From Helicoverpa zea (Eukaryota; Arthropoda; Insecta; Lepidoptera; Noctuidae): a stretch of 64,000 bases of DNA. The notes under the pieces were generated by a model. It was not told the origin of the DNA. It saw nothing but the letters and a program-made list of their open reading frames with translations, and ran no database searches. The translations under genes and the position numbers were made by a program. The stretch covers positions 4,526,001 through 4,590,000 of the forward strand of contig NC_061470.1 in assembly GCF_022581195.2 (NCBI RefSeq), in the 5' to 3' direction. Shown piece by piece: positions 1-13,561 of this stretch (positions within the stretch are counted from its first letter, which is position 1; the number at the start of each line of letters is the position of its first letter).

Positions 1-1308
1 ATGGAACGCGATAAGTTTGATTTAAAACATAGGCCTATTATTATACTTTTCTCCCTTTGTATTATAAAACCTATGTTTGAGAATGTTAACATAAACTAAA
101 TTCTTTCGTTCTGTTTCTCTTACATTCTCAGGAGTACCTATTCAATTATTTTTGGTTCATTTCAATCTATTCGTAACTTAATCTAAGCTCATCTAACATT
201 TTTTTTTTTTCTTTACTGCCTGCACCGTTTGCTTTTATCTAACAACATTTTCATCATCAACAAAAACAGTAACTTCATCCTTGATAACAAAAAAACACAA
301 TTTGACATCACTATCAAGTTACATAATTCGTTTAATTTCAATAAGTATTAGAAATAACATCACGTATTGAGTTACTAGGACGCTAACCCGCATTCACGGC
401 GACATGAAAGCAACCATTAACGGCACGTGTTTGGTTGCTCCACCCAGGATAACCGGGTTCTTCTTTAATTAGGTTACCCATATTACGTTTCTAGGTAACA
501 TTTGAGATTTCATCTGTTTTTGCAACCTCGTTGAGTAATTTATTGGGTGATTACTTGTCAGCTGATTTTCGTCGACAAGCGTGCGCTCTGCACATTGTAG
601 ATTGACATGAATGTATTGCACAAAATCTTTGTAGTTAATAAAAACTATTATCTCAAACTAAATTACTGTACTTATATCAGAACTTTGTTCACATTACACA
701 CAAATGCACGCATTATGAAATGAACCAAGTTGATGTTTACAAAATTAGATAGGTATAGATGTTCGTGCTTCCGCAGTAGTTCACATTGTTTACGCGGCAC
801 GGGATCACAGGCGGTTTGTCGGTCAATTACATCATTGTCCAAACGACCCCATTCCTACTTTCTACATCATTACATAAAACAACAGGTTGTTTAAAGAAGA
901 CGCTTGGCTTACTTATCTCTTAAATTCTGCGATGAATTTATAACAACAATTGAATTTAAAGGTCGATTGTACACCATTGTGGATTGAACACAATCGATTG
1001 TAATAGTTGTTTGATGTAAATGGCATTTCTCACGAGGAATGCGTAACGGTTTGTTGTTGTTTAATTGAATACACTCAGAGCGCATAAGTCATGTAAACGG
1101 TGGCTGGAGCGGTCGTCAATCGGACCTATATCGTCGGTCGTTCATTAAAGATGATTTGTCACGTCTGTAGGCGCTTGAAGTGACATTGACTTTCTTATTG
1201 TCTGCGGCTGATAGCGGCGCGCGCAGCCTGCGCACATGCACGCCGCTCGCCGTGACGCGCGCGCGCATCCACGCTCCGCGACCGGCACCCGCGCGCCGGG
1301 CCCGCGAC
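1..1308 (+). other. Upstream region and probable 5'UTR of alternative first exon A
   Basis: AT-rich sequence without a convincing coding exon up to about 1180. It is presumably part of a larger intron of the myosin-18 gene, because the motor exons must lie further upstream. From about 1195 the sequence becomes strongly GC- and CpG-rich and leads into the coding part of exon A, as expected for a transcribed 5' leader. The frame of exon A is open back to about 1180 but has no ATG before 1309. An out-of-frame ATG at 1236 opens a short upstream reading frame that overlaps the real start. No clear TATA box was found, so the transcription start is not placed. Confidence 0.45.
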
Positions 1309-3429
1309 ATGCCCGCAGTGAAAGTATTCAACATATTCGGCGGACAGAAGCCGACCGAGAAGCACCCTCCCTCCGCTCCCCCCGCTCAACAGGGCGCGCT
1401 GCAAAAGTTCTACAGGACTTTTTCAGTCGGTCCAGAAACCTCACCCGAGCACAAGGGCAGTAAAGTGACCGCGATCGCCGCCTGCCTCGAACGTAGAATC
1501 AGTGAACCTGTGAAAATTAGTAGTGATAACGTGCAAAAGTTTGTTACTAAAGTCAATATTACGGACGCTGTTGTGAATGTGAAGACTGACTGTTTGACGC
1601 CGCGTCGTCACGTGTACGAAAACGTAAACATTGCCGGCGATAATAATGTGGTGCGAGATAATTTACTCGACGAATCTAAAGGATATTCCTCGATCTATGA
1701 AGACGTAGCTATACTCAAGGCCGAGTCTAAACCTCCAGGTGATTCTAACCCTGAAACTAAATTAAATAAGGCTTTGGAATCGTTTGATAAAATCTTATCT
1801 GAGTTCACTTGCACGTCTCTTACTTCAGATGTGAAAGTCACAAAGAACAATTTTATTCCGCCTAAATTGCAAAAATCTAAGACTTGCAGCATAATTGAAT
1901 CGCGTTGTATATTGAAAAAAAGTAATTCGGACCCTGAGAGTGATTGTAAGATTAGAAACAAAGTCGCACGGAATAATTCTATAGACAAAACGACAAGTCT
2001 GTGGAATCTAGACGACATGAAGGGAAAAGAGTTGACGGCTCCGCTTGTGCCCCTCAGTGTGCCGCCCAATGACAAGATGAATCCTGATAAGTATGCTACG
2101 TATAAAATAACATCAAAAAACTCGTCTCGGCCGAACTGCTTCAAAGCCGAAGATCTAAAAAAACTTGACGTAAAAACGAGAATACTGAAGAAAACTTTAT
2201 CTAATCCACCGTCGACACCCGTTCCGGTTGTATCTAAATCGAAGCCGGTAATGAAAAAAGTAGAGAAAAAAGTGAACGACCCAAAGAAAACAAAACCTAA
2301 AACATGTACAGATAATGGATCGTTAAACATAAAGATTAGTTTAGAAAGTAAAGAGACTCCGAAATCACAAATGCAGAAAGCAAAAAGTGTGTGGGAAATA
2401 GGAAACGAGTATGTGATTTCACCCGGCTTAGAGAGAACCAAATCCACAACTTCTATCGCGGGCTCTCCTAGTAAGATCCCGGTGATAAGGAGTCAAATGT
2501 CACACAACAAGTTCAGCAGTACACGGGCGCTTTTTTCTCCCACTCCGGTTGATCTAAGTAATGTAGACCAGGCCAGAGAGTGTGCTCAGAAAAAGAAACC
2601 GCTTGCGCCACGAAAAAACAACGACAAACCTGACGGAAGCAAACAAATAAGACAAAAGTCGCAGCTCAATCTTAAATCCGACGCAAAGCGACAAAATGAC
2701 AAAACCAAGAAAGAGCCGGTTGACGTTAAAAGTAAAGCAGTATTGTCAACGAAATCAACATTGAAGGATTATCCAGACGAAATCAACGCAGTGCGAGCCA
2801 AATTACAGCACAGAACGATCAACAAAAGAGATATAGTCGTAACTTCGGATACCAAACGAAATGAAAATGAATCGGGGGATATCGATTCGACACTGTCACC
2901 TGTTAAGTCTATTGTGAAAAAACTCGAGTTAAAAACTGCTCAGGAGTTGAAAACCGAAACATCACAGTTTATAAACTGTAAAGTTATCCCTCCGGTACAT
3001 AAGGAGTTATGCGTGGCGAACACAACTTTCCACAACCACTTGAGCACACTCGTTGGCCGACAAGTCAAATACGTTGAGTCGCGGGACGACTCCAAAACAT
3101 GCTCCCAGATCGAGAAGTTGCCTCTGCACAAACAAACTGAAGAGAAGATATCCGATACCCACTCAGACTGCAGCGACGACTCGGGTCATGTTTCCAACGA
3201 CGCTGTGCACGATAACGACGTAGCGTTTGATAACGTGCACGACCTGAGTCCCGTGCATAGTGTCGACGAGGTGGATTTCAAAGTGTTCGACGGTCCCAAG
3301 CAGTTTGGGATAGATTTACCGGAGAATGCTAAGAGTGTATGTCCCGTGCGGCCCGCGAGGCGCAGCGGGCGCGGCAACGAGGTCGCTAGCGGTACCCGCG
3401 CCACCGACGTTCCGAAAGTGGACGAACAG
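1309..3429 (+). CDS. Mhcl: Alternative first coding exon A of myosin-18 (Mhcl), 707 codons
   Basis: A single open frame begins MPAVKVFNIFGG at the ATG at 1309, which has G at -3. It ends at VDEQ before a splice donor (cag|gtacga) after 3429, phase 0; reading on meets a stop within five codons, so this is an exon and not a complete gene. The protein is hydrophilic, rich in Lys, Ser, Thr and Asn, and has no recognisable fold; it is probably disordered. Visible short motifs are YENV at Tyr103, YEDV at Tyr130 (both SH2-type), and SKIP at 388-391, which fits the SxIP microtubule plus-end (EB1) motif within a basic Ser-rich stretch. The next exon on this strand with a matching phase is the myosin-18 IQ exon at 16899. 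Inferred product: 707 residues joined to IQ plus rod, without a motor. An upstream exon splicing into it is unlikely because its 5' side is untranslated-like and no acceptor in frame is evident. The link to 16899 is inference. Confidence 0.72.
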
Positions 3430-6400
3430 GTACGACACTGTTAACATATCGATAACAACAAATTACAGGTGCTGCTTATCCGCACTCGTTTGGTGCAAAC
3501 ATGCAACAATTTAGATCGTAACGATATTAAATCTTGTTCATGCTGACTAGTCTAACTAGATATAGAGTCGAAAGCTGTCCGCGCGCTCCCTTCATCAGTA
3601 TTAATTGCGCACGGTCGAAGACCTCTTTACCATTTCGTCAACGTAACAACTTACTATATTTGTAGAATACGCACGACTAACTGTGAATGCAATGACTATA
3701 CTTATAAAAGAAATTGCACGTTACACATTAGTATTCGCGTCGATGACTCAAACATCGATTGTTTCCTAATAGAATACGTTTTAAATAAAACTTTCACATT
3801 TAATAACAATAAATTATGAATTTGCTTTATATTATTCAATAAATCTAAAATTCATTGGGACATTAAAATGTCAAGTTATGATTGATGAAGTTCTTATTGC
3901 TACCGCTGTAGCTTTAATGTTACTGATTTCGCTATAGTCAACATTTTTTAAAATTAATTCATGATTATACAATATATCGTTTTGTATCACTATTAATCTT
4001 CAGACGGAAGAATCTCGGAATCAAAGAATTAAGTAAGATGTCAATATCCAATGTCTTATATAAGATACAACATTCCTCGATAGTTATATTGTATTTTGCA
4101 TAAAGCGATGATTTGTTGCGTTTATTTTATTATGCAACCCATTAACTAAGAACAAACGCATTCTTTCGAGAACCCGACGCAATTCTTCTTACATAATGAG
4201 GCTCATTCGAATTCTAGGACGCGTAAATATGCACTTTAAATGGTATGCAATAATTTCATTTTGAACGGTTTGTCGATTTATTTGGCAATTTAAGCACCAG
4301 GTGTACCGCAGGGGTCAATTTTGAGGCCAGATTTATTTATGCTTTTACTTTCACCGTATTCTTGCGTTTTTGAATCATTATTTTATTTCGTCTGTGGTAG
4401 TGTATTACGTTGATAAAATGTGGTGGTTGTATCGTGTTTTTCTTGTTACGCCAATGCGGTTAGAGAGTAGATTGATATGTTTTCGTGCTAGGTGTTACGT
4501 ATGATTTCAAATCTGCATCTGTCGCGGTCTTGATCGATCGACGACGGCAAAGCGTGAACATTTGAATTTCATTTTATCTTCACGCAATATTAAAAAGTAT
4601 AATCTATATTCGTGACTATGTAATGTTTGTATTTGCCTCTTTAAAGTAGGTAAAATGTAAATTTTTGATTGTGTCACGTAAAATTCGAATTAAAGTTATG
4701 CTTCATGAAGGGTCAATAAAGGTTCGCTTTGAAAGTTTGCTTTCTCAGAAACCGATGACTTGTGATATGTCGTTGGACATACATACATGCCACAGCACAT
4801 TGCTTAGGTAGCACAACATTTCATTAAATTGTTCCTTCACAATCAGCTTGCCATACCTATACCGTACAATATGTTTTATAGAAACCTAATTGAAATACAA
4901 TATCAATCATTATTATGCAACTGCAAACCATTTTCCAACACCCGGATCATCTTTGGCACCATATTAGCAGCTTTTCAAGTTCTGAATGCACAACGAACCC
5001 TGGGCGTGATGCGTTGCAAGCAAAAAAGCCGACACTTTCAATTTCGACTTTCTCGCGTCACTGTAACAGCAAATATTACGTGCAGATCCACTATGCTAAC
5101 TTTCCTTAATAGACTTGAAAGAAAGACTGAACATTGAAGGGTTAAACCTTTGAAACAGATGCCTTCAATTTACTTTTGAACTTTAACTCTTTTCTGACCT
5201 CCATCAGATCAAAAGTCAAGTGCTTCATGCTACTGTAATTTTCACACACATAAATAAGTTTTTACTAGCCATGAAAAGACTTGAAGATCCGGTCACACGA
5301 ATAGCAAAGATGCGTAACCAGACAAACGAGTAAATTGTTATCCTTTGTTTTACTTTTAAATGCTTCTTAATTAACGAACATCTTTATAATTTCAGCATCA
5401 AAAGATAAGAATGTTCCCATTCCATTGCTGAAAATTCATTATTGATTGCTGATCTCATCTAGAATTTGAAAAGAATTGTTGAAGAGATCAAAATCGTAAC
5501 CATTCAAAGCATGTTATTCCAAATAAAAATGATGTTATCTAAACATCTCAGTTATTTTACAGCCCAACTGACCTAATTCTAAAATCTTTATTGATCTGAA
5601 AGACCCAGATATTAATAGGTTTACATCATCTTCAACCCGAATCTTTCACGCAAATTCAAACATTCACATCGGAAATGAAGTCTGTAAGTCAATCATTGGG
5701 AATGTTTTCACAATCACGCTTCTCATGATTATCACGTCCGAATGTTTCATAACGTATCTTGTACAATTCAACTTTTCATTTCTCTTCAAATTCATTGCCA
5801 GACTTCAGCAATTCGATTTATTTGGTCACGTCTCCTATTTCGAAGATTGCTTTCAAATTAGACGTTAAGTTAGGTTCGAGTCATGTCGTTGGCATCTGAT
5901 ACGGGATATGCTCATCACGTACTGCTTTCGCTTCGGGGAAAGCCTTGTCCTGCTATCAAAACGACTAAAACATTGGCTAGTGTCTCAGGTATTGCTCAAT
6001 CGGTTGTTTCACGTACGTAACGAAATACAGGTTTACTTTCTTCTAGGTTTTTGTTTTTAGTGTCATTTCCTTCTTTGTTGTGTCATCGTTTGATCTTTGA
6101 TATACATTTCTTACATTCACCATATTTACATACAAATGGAAATTGCCCGACTACAGTATAGACAAACAAATGAAGCCTAAACAATTTTTCACAGTCTTAC
6201 ATTTCCTCTACTAATTGCTTAGAACAGTTCATGACAACGGTACATGCATTTGCTACACAAATATTAGCATTTACTCGTATTTTATCGCGTGTGGCTTCCC
6301 TCGTGAATGTGTGCCGGTTCCGCGGTTAATCAGTTCTTTCCGTTTTGTCTTGAACTTTTATTGCGGTTTATTAGTTACCACTTTTATTTTGCCCGTCTAG

Positions 6401-9400
6401 ACGTACGTTCATTGCATCTCCCACTTAAGTTCTATTTATAAAAGTTTCAAATGATGGTTATAAAAGACAATAAAAATGATCTCTCTGGGAATCATCTTGA
6501 GATTTACAGCTGCGTCTATTGTTTGCAAAAAATGTCATTCTTAACTTCGTCATTTTATCGGAAATTTTCATATAATGTTCCTATACGGTTGGATCGTCGT
6601 CGTCCTCACGTGAAGCTGCATGCAGCATGCGATTTCTAGCGGTACTAATGCGCCTAGCGTCAATACCGTTAAAATTCTTATTATGATTCCGCAATGAACA
6701 GAGTAAATTGGTAAATTGAAACTTGCGCTTCCTGAATCATTAATTATTATTATTCATGTTTCGTGTTCAGCGAGAAACAATATCAGACGATTCATATTAC
6801 ATAATCGTTATTGAAAGGAATGCTAAATAAAATCGAACAGTCATCATCGAACATAATTATTGTTACGTATAAGAAAAACATATCAAGATGATCTTTTGAA
6901 TTTATATTAAACAATATGTCATTTATTTGATTTTATGAAAACGTGTACTTTATCCATTTGTTTTTGTTCGGTCCAATATGAGAGTTTTGAAACAGGTGTC
7001 AGTTCAGGAATTTTTCTCGACACAATATCATCTGCAGCTTCAACTGAGGATGTACCAAACAATACGAATCTGTTTGACACATTTCTTCTCAGAAGTCCGG
7101 CAATATGTAAGATTAATCTTGTTTGGCTGTTTATTAAATCGGTTCATTTGTTCAAGACCTTCAATTGAGATTCCAGGTTTCTGTTTTGATGTTGTTTTCC
7201 TTTCAACTCCTGTATCAATATCTTCATTGAAATCTTTGTTTATGTCTTCGCATGCTTCGATATTAATAAAAAAGCTACAGGGTGCTCTATTATTAGAAAT
7301 CACAATACAAGTAGTCGAAGTACCTATATTCAGAAACTCATTCTCACAGTATCAATTGTATATCGATTTCACTTTTTTATCTCATCTAGTAATTATTTAA
7401 AAAGTGTATCAATCACTGCTGGTAATTATATTTGCGTTTGATTTGAGCCGGCTTCTACAATACAAGTTATTAATATGTCTATGTGTTCGTACGTTTTGTT
7501 CGTTCGTTCGCCTAGAAAGTGTATTACATATACAATAGCCGTTGCTGGTACAATAATTGCCCTGTATGAGTCGAGAATATTTTTTTCTTTGTAATTTTTT
7601 TCTATAGTGTGATTCATTGGTAGCGTTTGAGATAGGATTAATTTAGGCTTGTTATTGGGTCAGAGACCTCTTGTTAAGGAATAGGCTGATGTATGACTCT
7701 GTTTATGATTCAAACACTGATTCTAATTGGGCTGTTTTACCTTGATGTTTATTAATGTATATCATTAATTTCGAAGGAGGTAGCTTGATTACAAAATGAT
7801 TAGTTTTATTCGTTTATTTTTCATAGTTCTCAGATGGATACATTTTAAAATACTGATGCATAATAATGTGGCCTTCAGGTCAAAGTTCAGTTTACAGTTT
7901 TTCACAGTTCTTCTTATGTACATAATTAGATATGATTGGCCATTTACGTTAAAATTAAGTTCTTTGTCTTCACACAAAATGATGACATGTAATTTGCAGA
8001 AAATACTGCTATTAAGGCTTGAAACACTTTTTGGCATGCAAGAGCTTTGTAATGACAGACGTCATTGTAAAAAATGTAAATCCTTCCAGCATAAAAAGAG
8101 TGTTTGATCATTATTCTGGTTTCTGCAAGTGCTCTGTCTGTTTGTCAACTGTCGCTTAAGTCCTTATACATGTGTTTAACCCTTCAGTTGACATGTTTCT
8201 TTCTTCTTTTATAGCAAGTGGTTCTAAAATCCTCAGATGAAACTAACTAAATTATTGTTAAAAACTTTTCAACCTTATTTCAATTCAATAAGGGCTAGCA
8301 TCCTTACCGTGTACAGTAGAGGTGAATCTTAATTACATACAGGCTCCTTTCTCGGAATCTTCGCTTTCTTAATGTCCACCTCGCTGTTACATTAATGTGT
8401 TCTTAAGAAAAAGTTGACAATTTACGTGCGTGGCCACGCAATTTGTAATGTAACGGACAGCTGTAACTACCACGTATAAGTGTGTAAATAACACCTCGCC
8501 AGTTTCGCAATCATTTCTAGTATTATTGGACTTTCTTTTCACTGATTTCGTTGTAGGTCTGCGAAGATAATGATGGTAAACTTGTCTACTTATTTGACTT
8601 AGCAACGTCAGAAAGTTTTAATTTTGAATGGAACAAAAATGTAGAAAAAAATTAAGAGGGAATTTGAAAAAGGTCCTAACAAGACATACCAGAGACATAC
8701 CCAACAGAAACTTTTTACGTCGCTCGCGTAATAATGAAGCTGTACCATAAAAAGTCCATAAAAACTCGTTCAGAACGTGGTTACGAAATGCTGACGGCAC
8801 CTGACTCCATGACAAGTTGGAGGTAATTGAGAGCCACAGGTGGCCGAACGTGGTTGGCCACTGTGGTAATGGCTACCGAATTTATGTCGTTGCTGTTATT
8901 TTTCTCATCATCATCATTATTGTCTATAAGCTTTGTAATAAAGGGGTTTTAAAGTGTTCTTTATTTGAAGTTTCTTATTGTTGTTTGCTTTTTGACAATT
9001 GATTTTACTTTCTCATCTTTATCTTCCAAACTCTTAAAATTGACTACAAGTTTATTTACTTCGCTAGGAGTTACTATACCATCATCTTTATTCTGGCCAT
9101 TACTGTCTCCTCCCTTGTATTAAATTTTCAGCCTATCCTTACAACATCAAATATAAAATCTACAACAGATTTTATCGTAACTTTAGAATATCCACTAACA
9201 CCTTTGCTCTTTAATGGACTAAATTAATGATCAGTATCTAAAGAAATTCCCTATAATACTAGTTGTAGGCACTGGTGAAACTCGGTTCCCCCAGCCAGCT
9301 TGGCGACTAGAAACCAAGTAATGTTTTCTCTGATACGTCTAATTTGAATAATACAGGTATTATTAAGTCTTTAGGCTTTTCTGATTTGCGAATTAATTGC

Positions 9401-10713
9401 TGGTTCGTGCTAGAATCGTATAGAGATGAGTTTCAAATGAAGTCCAAACGTGGTGAGACTTAATTTAGTGAAATTGATGTGCTCTAAGAGGTAGTGCTGA
9501 TTTCTTATCTATGTATTACAAATGGCTTTTGTTTTGCTATCTAATACTTGAGAATAGTGACACAGTTTCTTTAATCTACATGATAACATTAATACTGTTT
9601 ATTTGTCCTTCATTAGAGTTATCTTCTAAACATCATCCTTATTTATTGTTATGTTTTTCATCTGCTTTCTGATCTTCTTATTTATCAAGTATCTTGTCTG
9701 CGACAGCATAATTATTTCCTGCAGTGACCACGGAGATCCTTCTTTACATACATTCTGACTTCTTGGCTTTATATATATAGCTTGTCTTATTTCATCGTCA
9801 TCATCCAAATGTATGACCGTTAATTAAAATCCTTATACCCACACAACTGAAACATCATATTACCAATTACGATAACACAAGGTGTGTCGTATGCTATATT
9901 CTAAGAACTACGAAACGTGTTGATATGTCAGCACCGTATCGTTGGCTTCTCGGCTTACGTGCTTCGAGTTATGTGCGCCTAGTAATGTGGGTTGAGAGTA
10001 TGCCTCTTATCTGATAGTTAGATATCTTGATAAAAAGGGTCATACTAGATAATTGGAGTCTTCTATTAGTTGAAATAATACTTGAGGATGGCTTTCTACT
10101 AGATGTAAGATCGATAAACCCAAGTCTGTTAAGATTCTAATTCTACAAATACAGTATTCTATCCTTAGTGCATAAAACTGAAAGATATCAGACGTAATGT
10201 ACAGGAGATTCCTTTTTTCTTTGGATCACTTGTGGCTCATTGAGCCTTCGTCCCTTTGCGCTACGTAATTGGTCTTTCATCGTCATCATCGGTCTATCGT
10301 AGCATTCAGGCCTTCCCAAACATTCATCATATCTACCGTCCCTTTGGCTTACCCAATATTTAAAAACTCATACACAGCCATCTTCAAACTGGCCTTCTTG
10401 ATAGCCAACAAATAAATGAAAGCCAAAATCTTATCACACGCTGAACAGGTAAATTGCTTGTATTACATGTGTTCACGTAAGTCATTGTTTGTGTTATCAT
10501 CGGCATAATCAGGTTTCTAAACAATTTTTATTGCGTTATGTTATGTTGTGGTCGGCTGTAGGCTTGTGTTACGACTGTGCACGGGTTTGTTTACGTACAG
10601 TTTTACTTGATAGTGGTTGATTATAGTATCTGTTCGAATGTTTTTATCTGTATTTCTTTTATTGTTCCTACTTTTTTCTCGGCTAGAAATACTTCCGTTA
10701 TTAATTTTATGCC

Positions 10714-10899
10714 ACTACTAGCTTCCGCTGATGTTTTCAGCCGCATCCCGTAGGAACTCTTTCGCGCACCCGAATTATTTGCCTATATCCTTCTTCGATA
10801 AGTGAACTAATTAGTAATGATATAATTTTTAAAATCGATCTTGTAGTTCCTGAGATTAGCGCATTCAAACAAACTCTTCAACTTTATAATATTAGTATA
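10714..10899 (+). mobile_element. Lepidopteran non-LTR (RTE-type) 3' tail fragment
   Basis: It starts at 'actagcttccgc', continues through a decayed 'cgcatcccgtaggaactc' block and 'cctgagattagcgcattcaa', and ends in 'tataatattagtata'. The same order of words recurs at 18046-18232 and 55468-55810 in this window, which shows that it is an interspersed repeat. It has no coding capacity. Family assignment is from memory of lepidopteran repeats. Confidence 0.6.
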
Positions 10900-11167
10900 C
10901 CTAGATCTTACATAGGGGACATGACAGTGAACTCAATCTTCGAACCTCCTCCAATCCCTTCCCACTGCCTTACATACATATATCTTCTACCTACCTAGAT
11001 TCTATCTATACTAGAAGATATATTATGTACTAAGCACTCTAACATCCCACTAGCCTAATAAAGAAAATGATGGCTTTCTAAAAGCCGGCCGGCTCATAGT
11101 TTTCCCGTGCTATTTCCCGACATAGAAAGTTGCAATTCGCGTAATGACGCGTGCTTCACTAGGGTTG

Positions 11168-11211
11168 ACAGCCAATTGTTTATAGAGTGTTCTCTATAAA
11201 CAATTGGCTGT
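11168..11211. repeat. Perfect short hairpin, 20-bp arms, 4-nt loop
   Basis: acagccaattgtttatagag (11168-11187) is followed by tgtt and then by its exact reverse complement (11192-11211). Outside it, agggtt (11161-11166) and aaccct (11219-11224) also pair. It could be a tiny foldback element or a structured RNA; it is shorter than a normal pre-miRNA stem. Confidence 0.85.
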
Positions 11212-12224
11212 ATAAAATTAACCCTACGGTTATGAAACTGAAATACCTCTGAATGTAAACTGAAACTTAAAAAAATGAAAATAATTAAATTTTTAATATG
11301 CACTGTAATATGTTTTTAGGTGCATGTAATGCAATAGGGCCCTGACCCTGAGAAACGTTATAAATAATTTTACATAATATATTCGAACCATTTTTCAAGT
11401 AGTTGTATGTAAATGTTTGTGATGTGGCAGTACTCTTTAAAATAAATTAAATATTTCATAAAAATCAAACACTGGCAATTCTTTAATAGGCTATCTTTTA
11501 CGAATGAAAATCCGTATTGTATACAATTTCCCAAATCTAATATAGAAAAGGCCTAAATTGGCTCAATCAGGCGGTATTCTTTGATGTTATATCGCAACCA
11601 GTTATAACTTACATAAGCGAAGCCATTGGAAAATATCCAGCAGTTTCGATTTAATTAAATTAATTAAACTAAGATTTCACTTGATTGAAGAAAATACATT
11701 AATTGGCGTTGAAAACCATTTACCGGTAACAAGATTGAACTGAAAGATAGCTACAAAAAGTTTGCATGTGGCAAATATTTAAACATCACGTTCAAAAATG
11801 AACGTGCATAAAAATATCATTAGAAAACAAAGCATTATTTTTAAATATAATTACGCCAAAAAACTGGTAAAGTATCCTTGTCTCACAATGTTTTTGAGTA
11901 TAATTTATTTTTCAAAAAAAAATGTAGCAAAAAAGTCTTGATTAAAACCTTTTTTCGCGTCAGCCGTGGTCTTTGACATGGTCGGAATACTGGTTTAATT
12001 AACTTCAATTACAATTATGAAGACCCTGAGTCTATGGTGAATCACGAAACGGATGTGTCTGGGCATCTACACGATTTTGATATGATACACGTTCTCTTGA
12101 TATCCGTTGATTAGTTTTATGATACATAATATGTTATTAATTGAAGATAGAGGAGTGGTTCTCACGGTTTTGAAGAGGTATTTAGATAAAAGAAGCCATC
12201 TTTCCACCTAGGGTCACATTTAAT

Positions 12225-12420
12225 GTAAAATCAAGTAAAAATACATGTCAATTTCATTAAAAAAGGTTTCCCTTATGGGACTAGAACCCTCGACACACGA
12301 AGTACAGTTCGCACCGATTAACTTAGCGTTTCTGAAGTTTGCTGTTTGATGCCTCACGCATGCGTAGGCAGTGTTTTGTTCATCCATTTTTTGACTATAG
12401 TGAAAAGCGACCTTCGCTTC
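12225..12420 (-). mobile_element. tRNA-derived SINE-like fragment (minus strand)
   Basis: Read on the minus strand, the block near 12283-12335 contains gagggttctagtccc, a good Pol III B box (GGTTCRANYCC). It is preceded at tRNA-like distance by a weaker A-box-like word (gctaagttaatcggtgcga). The rest does not fold into a tRNA that I can draw, so it is called a SINE head and not a tRNA gene. Confidence 0.5.
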
Positions 12421-12868
12421 GGACAAGCAAAGCTTCTTGACAAGATCTCTACAAACAAACGCTCAAGGAATTAAATTCCTAACTTCACAAATGCAAAGTT
12501 ATTTGGCCTGTAATAGTACCCAATATCTAAGCTAGTTACCCAGTAGTGCAGTCATGATCATTCTACATATTTCTCGTACGATGTTCCACAAGATGAAGAT
12601 GCATAAGCCATTGCAACCCAGTTATGCATTGTGTGGACGTAACTGCAGATATTATTTGCTGTTACTTGCTACTGGTAACTAGGGGAAACATTGATAGGAG
12701 ATAACATAAGCAAGATGTGAAGCTTGATAGCTGGTTATTTTCTATAGATGGGTGTGCTTCTAACTACAAACTGTACTAGACTAACCTAACTAGGTAACTA
12801 TTCAAATTCTGATGACAGTATGATCGACTAGCTGCAGATTTCAATAACCTATTTATTTGTTATTTTAT

Positions 12869-13085
12869 TAACCCCCGACGCAAAAACGACGGGGTGTTAT
12901 AAGTTTGACGTGTCTGTGTGTGTGTGTGTGTGTGTATGTGGCATCGTAGCTCCCAAACGGATGATCCGATTGTAATGCGGTTTTTTTTGTTTAAAAGGTA
13001 TGTCAGTCGGGAGTGTTCTTAGCTATGTTTGGTGGAAATCGGTTCAGGTCTTCAAGGTCATCAGCTCGTTTGCTAGATGTGATAG
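12869..13085 (+). mobile_element. Interspersed repeat with (GT)n tract
   Basis: It begins taacccccgacgcaaaaac, then 'gtttgacgtgtctg' and a GT dinucleotide run at about 12915-12935, then 'gtagctcccaaacggatgat' and 'tggtggaaatcggttcaggt'. This order is common in moth genomes as a transposon-derived repeat. There is no open frame. Confidence 0.5.
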
Positions 13086-13561
13086 GAATGTTACACGCTC
13101 AGTTTACTTGCAAGTATATGTGGGATCTGAAATTTGAAACACTAATGTCTTTTGGAACTACTGAGCTGGTCTGCTGTTAGGGCACGAAGGTAGGAGACGT
13201 AACCCTGAACTGCCTTTTAGTAAACCCATCGAGTTTGGGCTCGTTGAATTTGTCTTGACGAGTTCTCTTCATGTTTCTGATTGACGAGAACCTGATGCTG
13301 GAAATGGGATGTGGCGGATGAAACCCTGAAATGCCGGAATGAAACGGATAAACCGATTTATATTTTTGCTGAAAATCTAGAATGTCCAAAGGTTAATCTT
13401 TATTGTTTCTCAATCTGTGCAATTCTCCCAGAGCCAATTTGTCATGAGGATTGTTAAGCAGATTCCTTTGGCCGAGATCGCATATAGCGACCCATCTTAA
13501 GATAAAATAAATTAAATGAAAGAAGGAAAACTTAAGGAGCTCCTTTAAAAAGCATGAAATA

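Noticed and set aside
1695..2447. 250-codon open frame on the minus strand opposite exon A
   Set aside because: It is the antisense shadow of a real + strand exon. The + frame has a donor in phase, domain-like motifs and coding-type composition; the minus frame is hydrophobic/Phe-rich, as expected from antisense Lys codons.
7796..8107. 103-codon + frame and its antisense partner
   Set aside because: AT-rich, hydrophobic by composition, no homology recognised and no splice sites in sensible phase.
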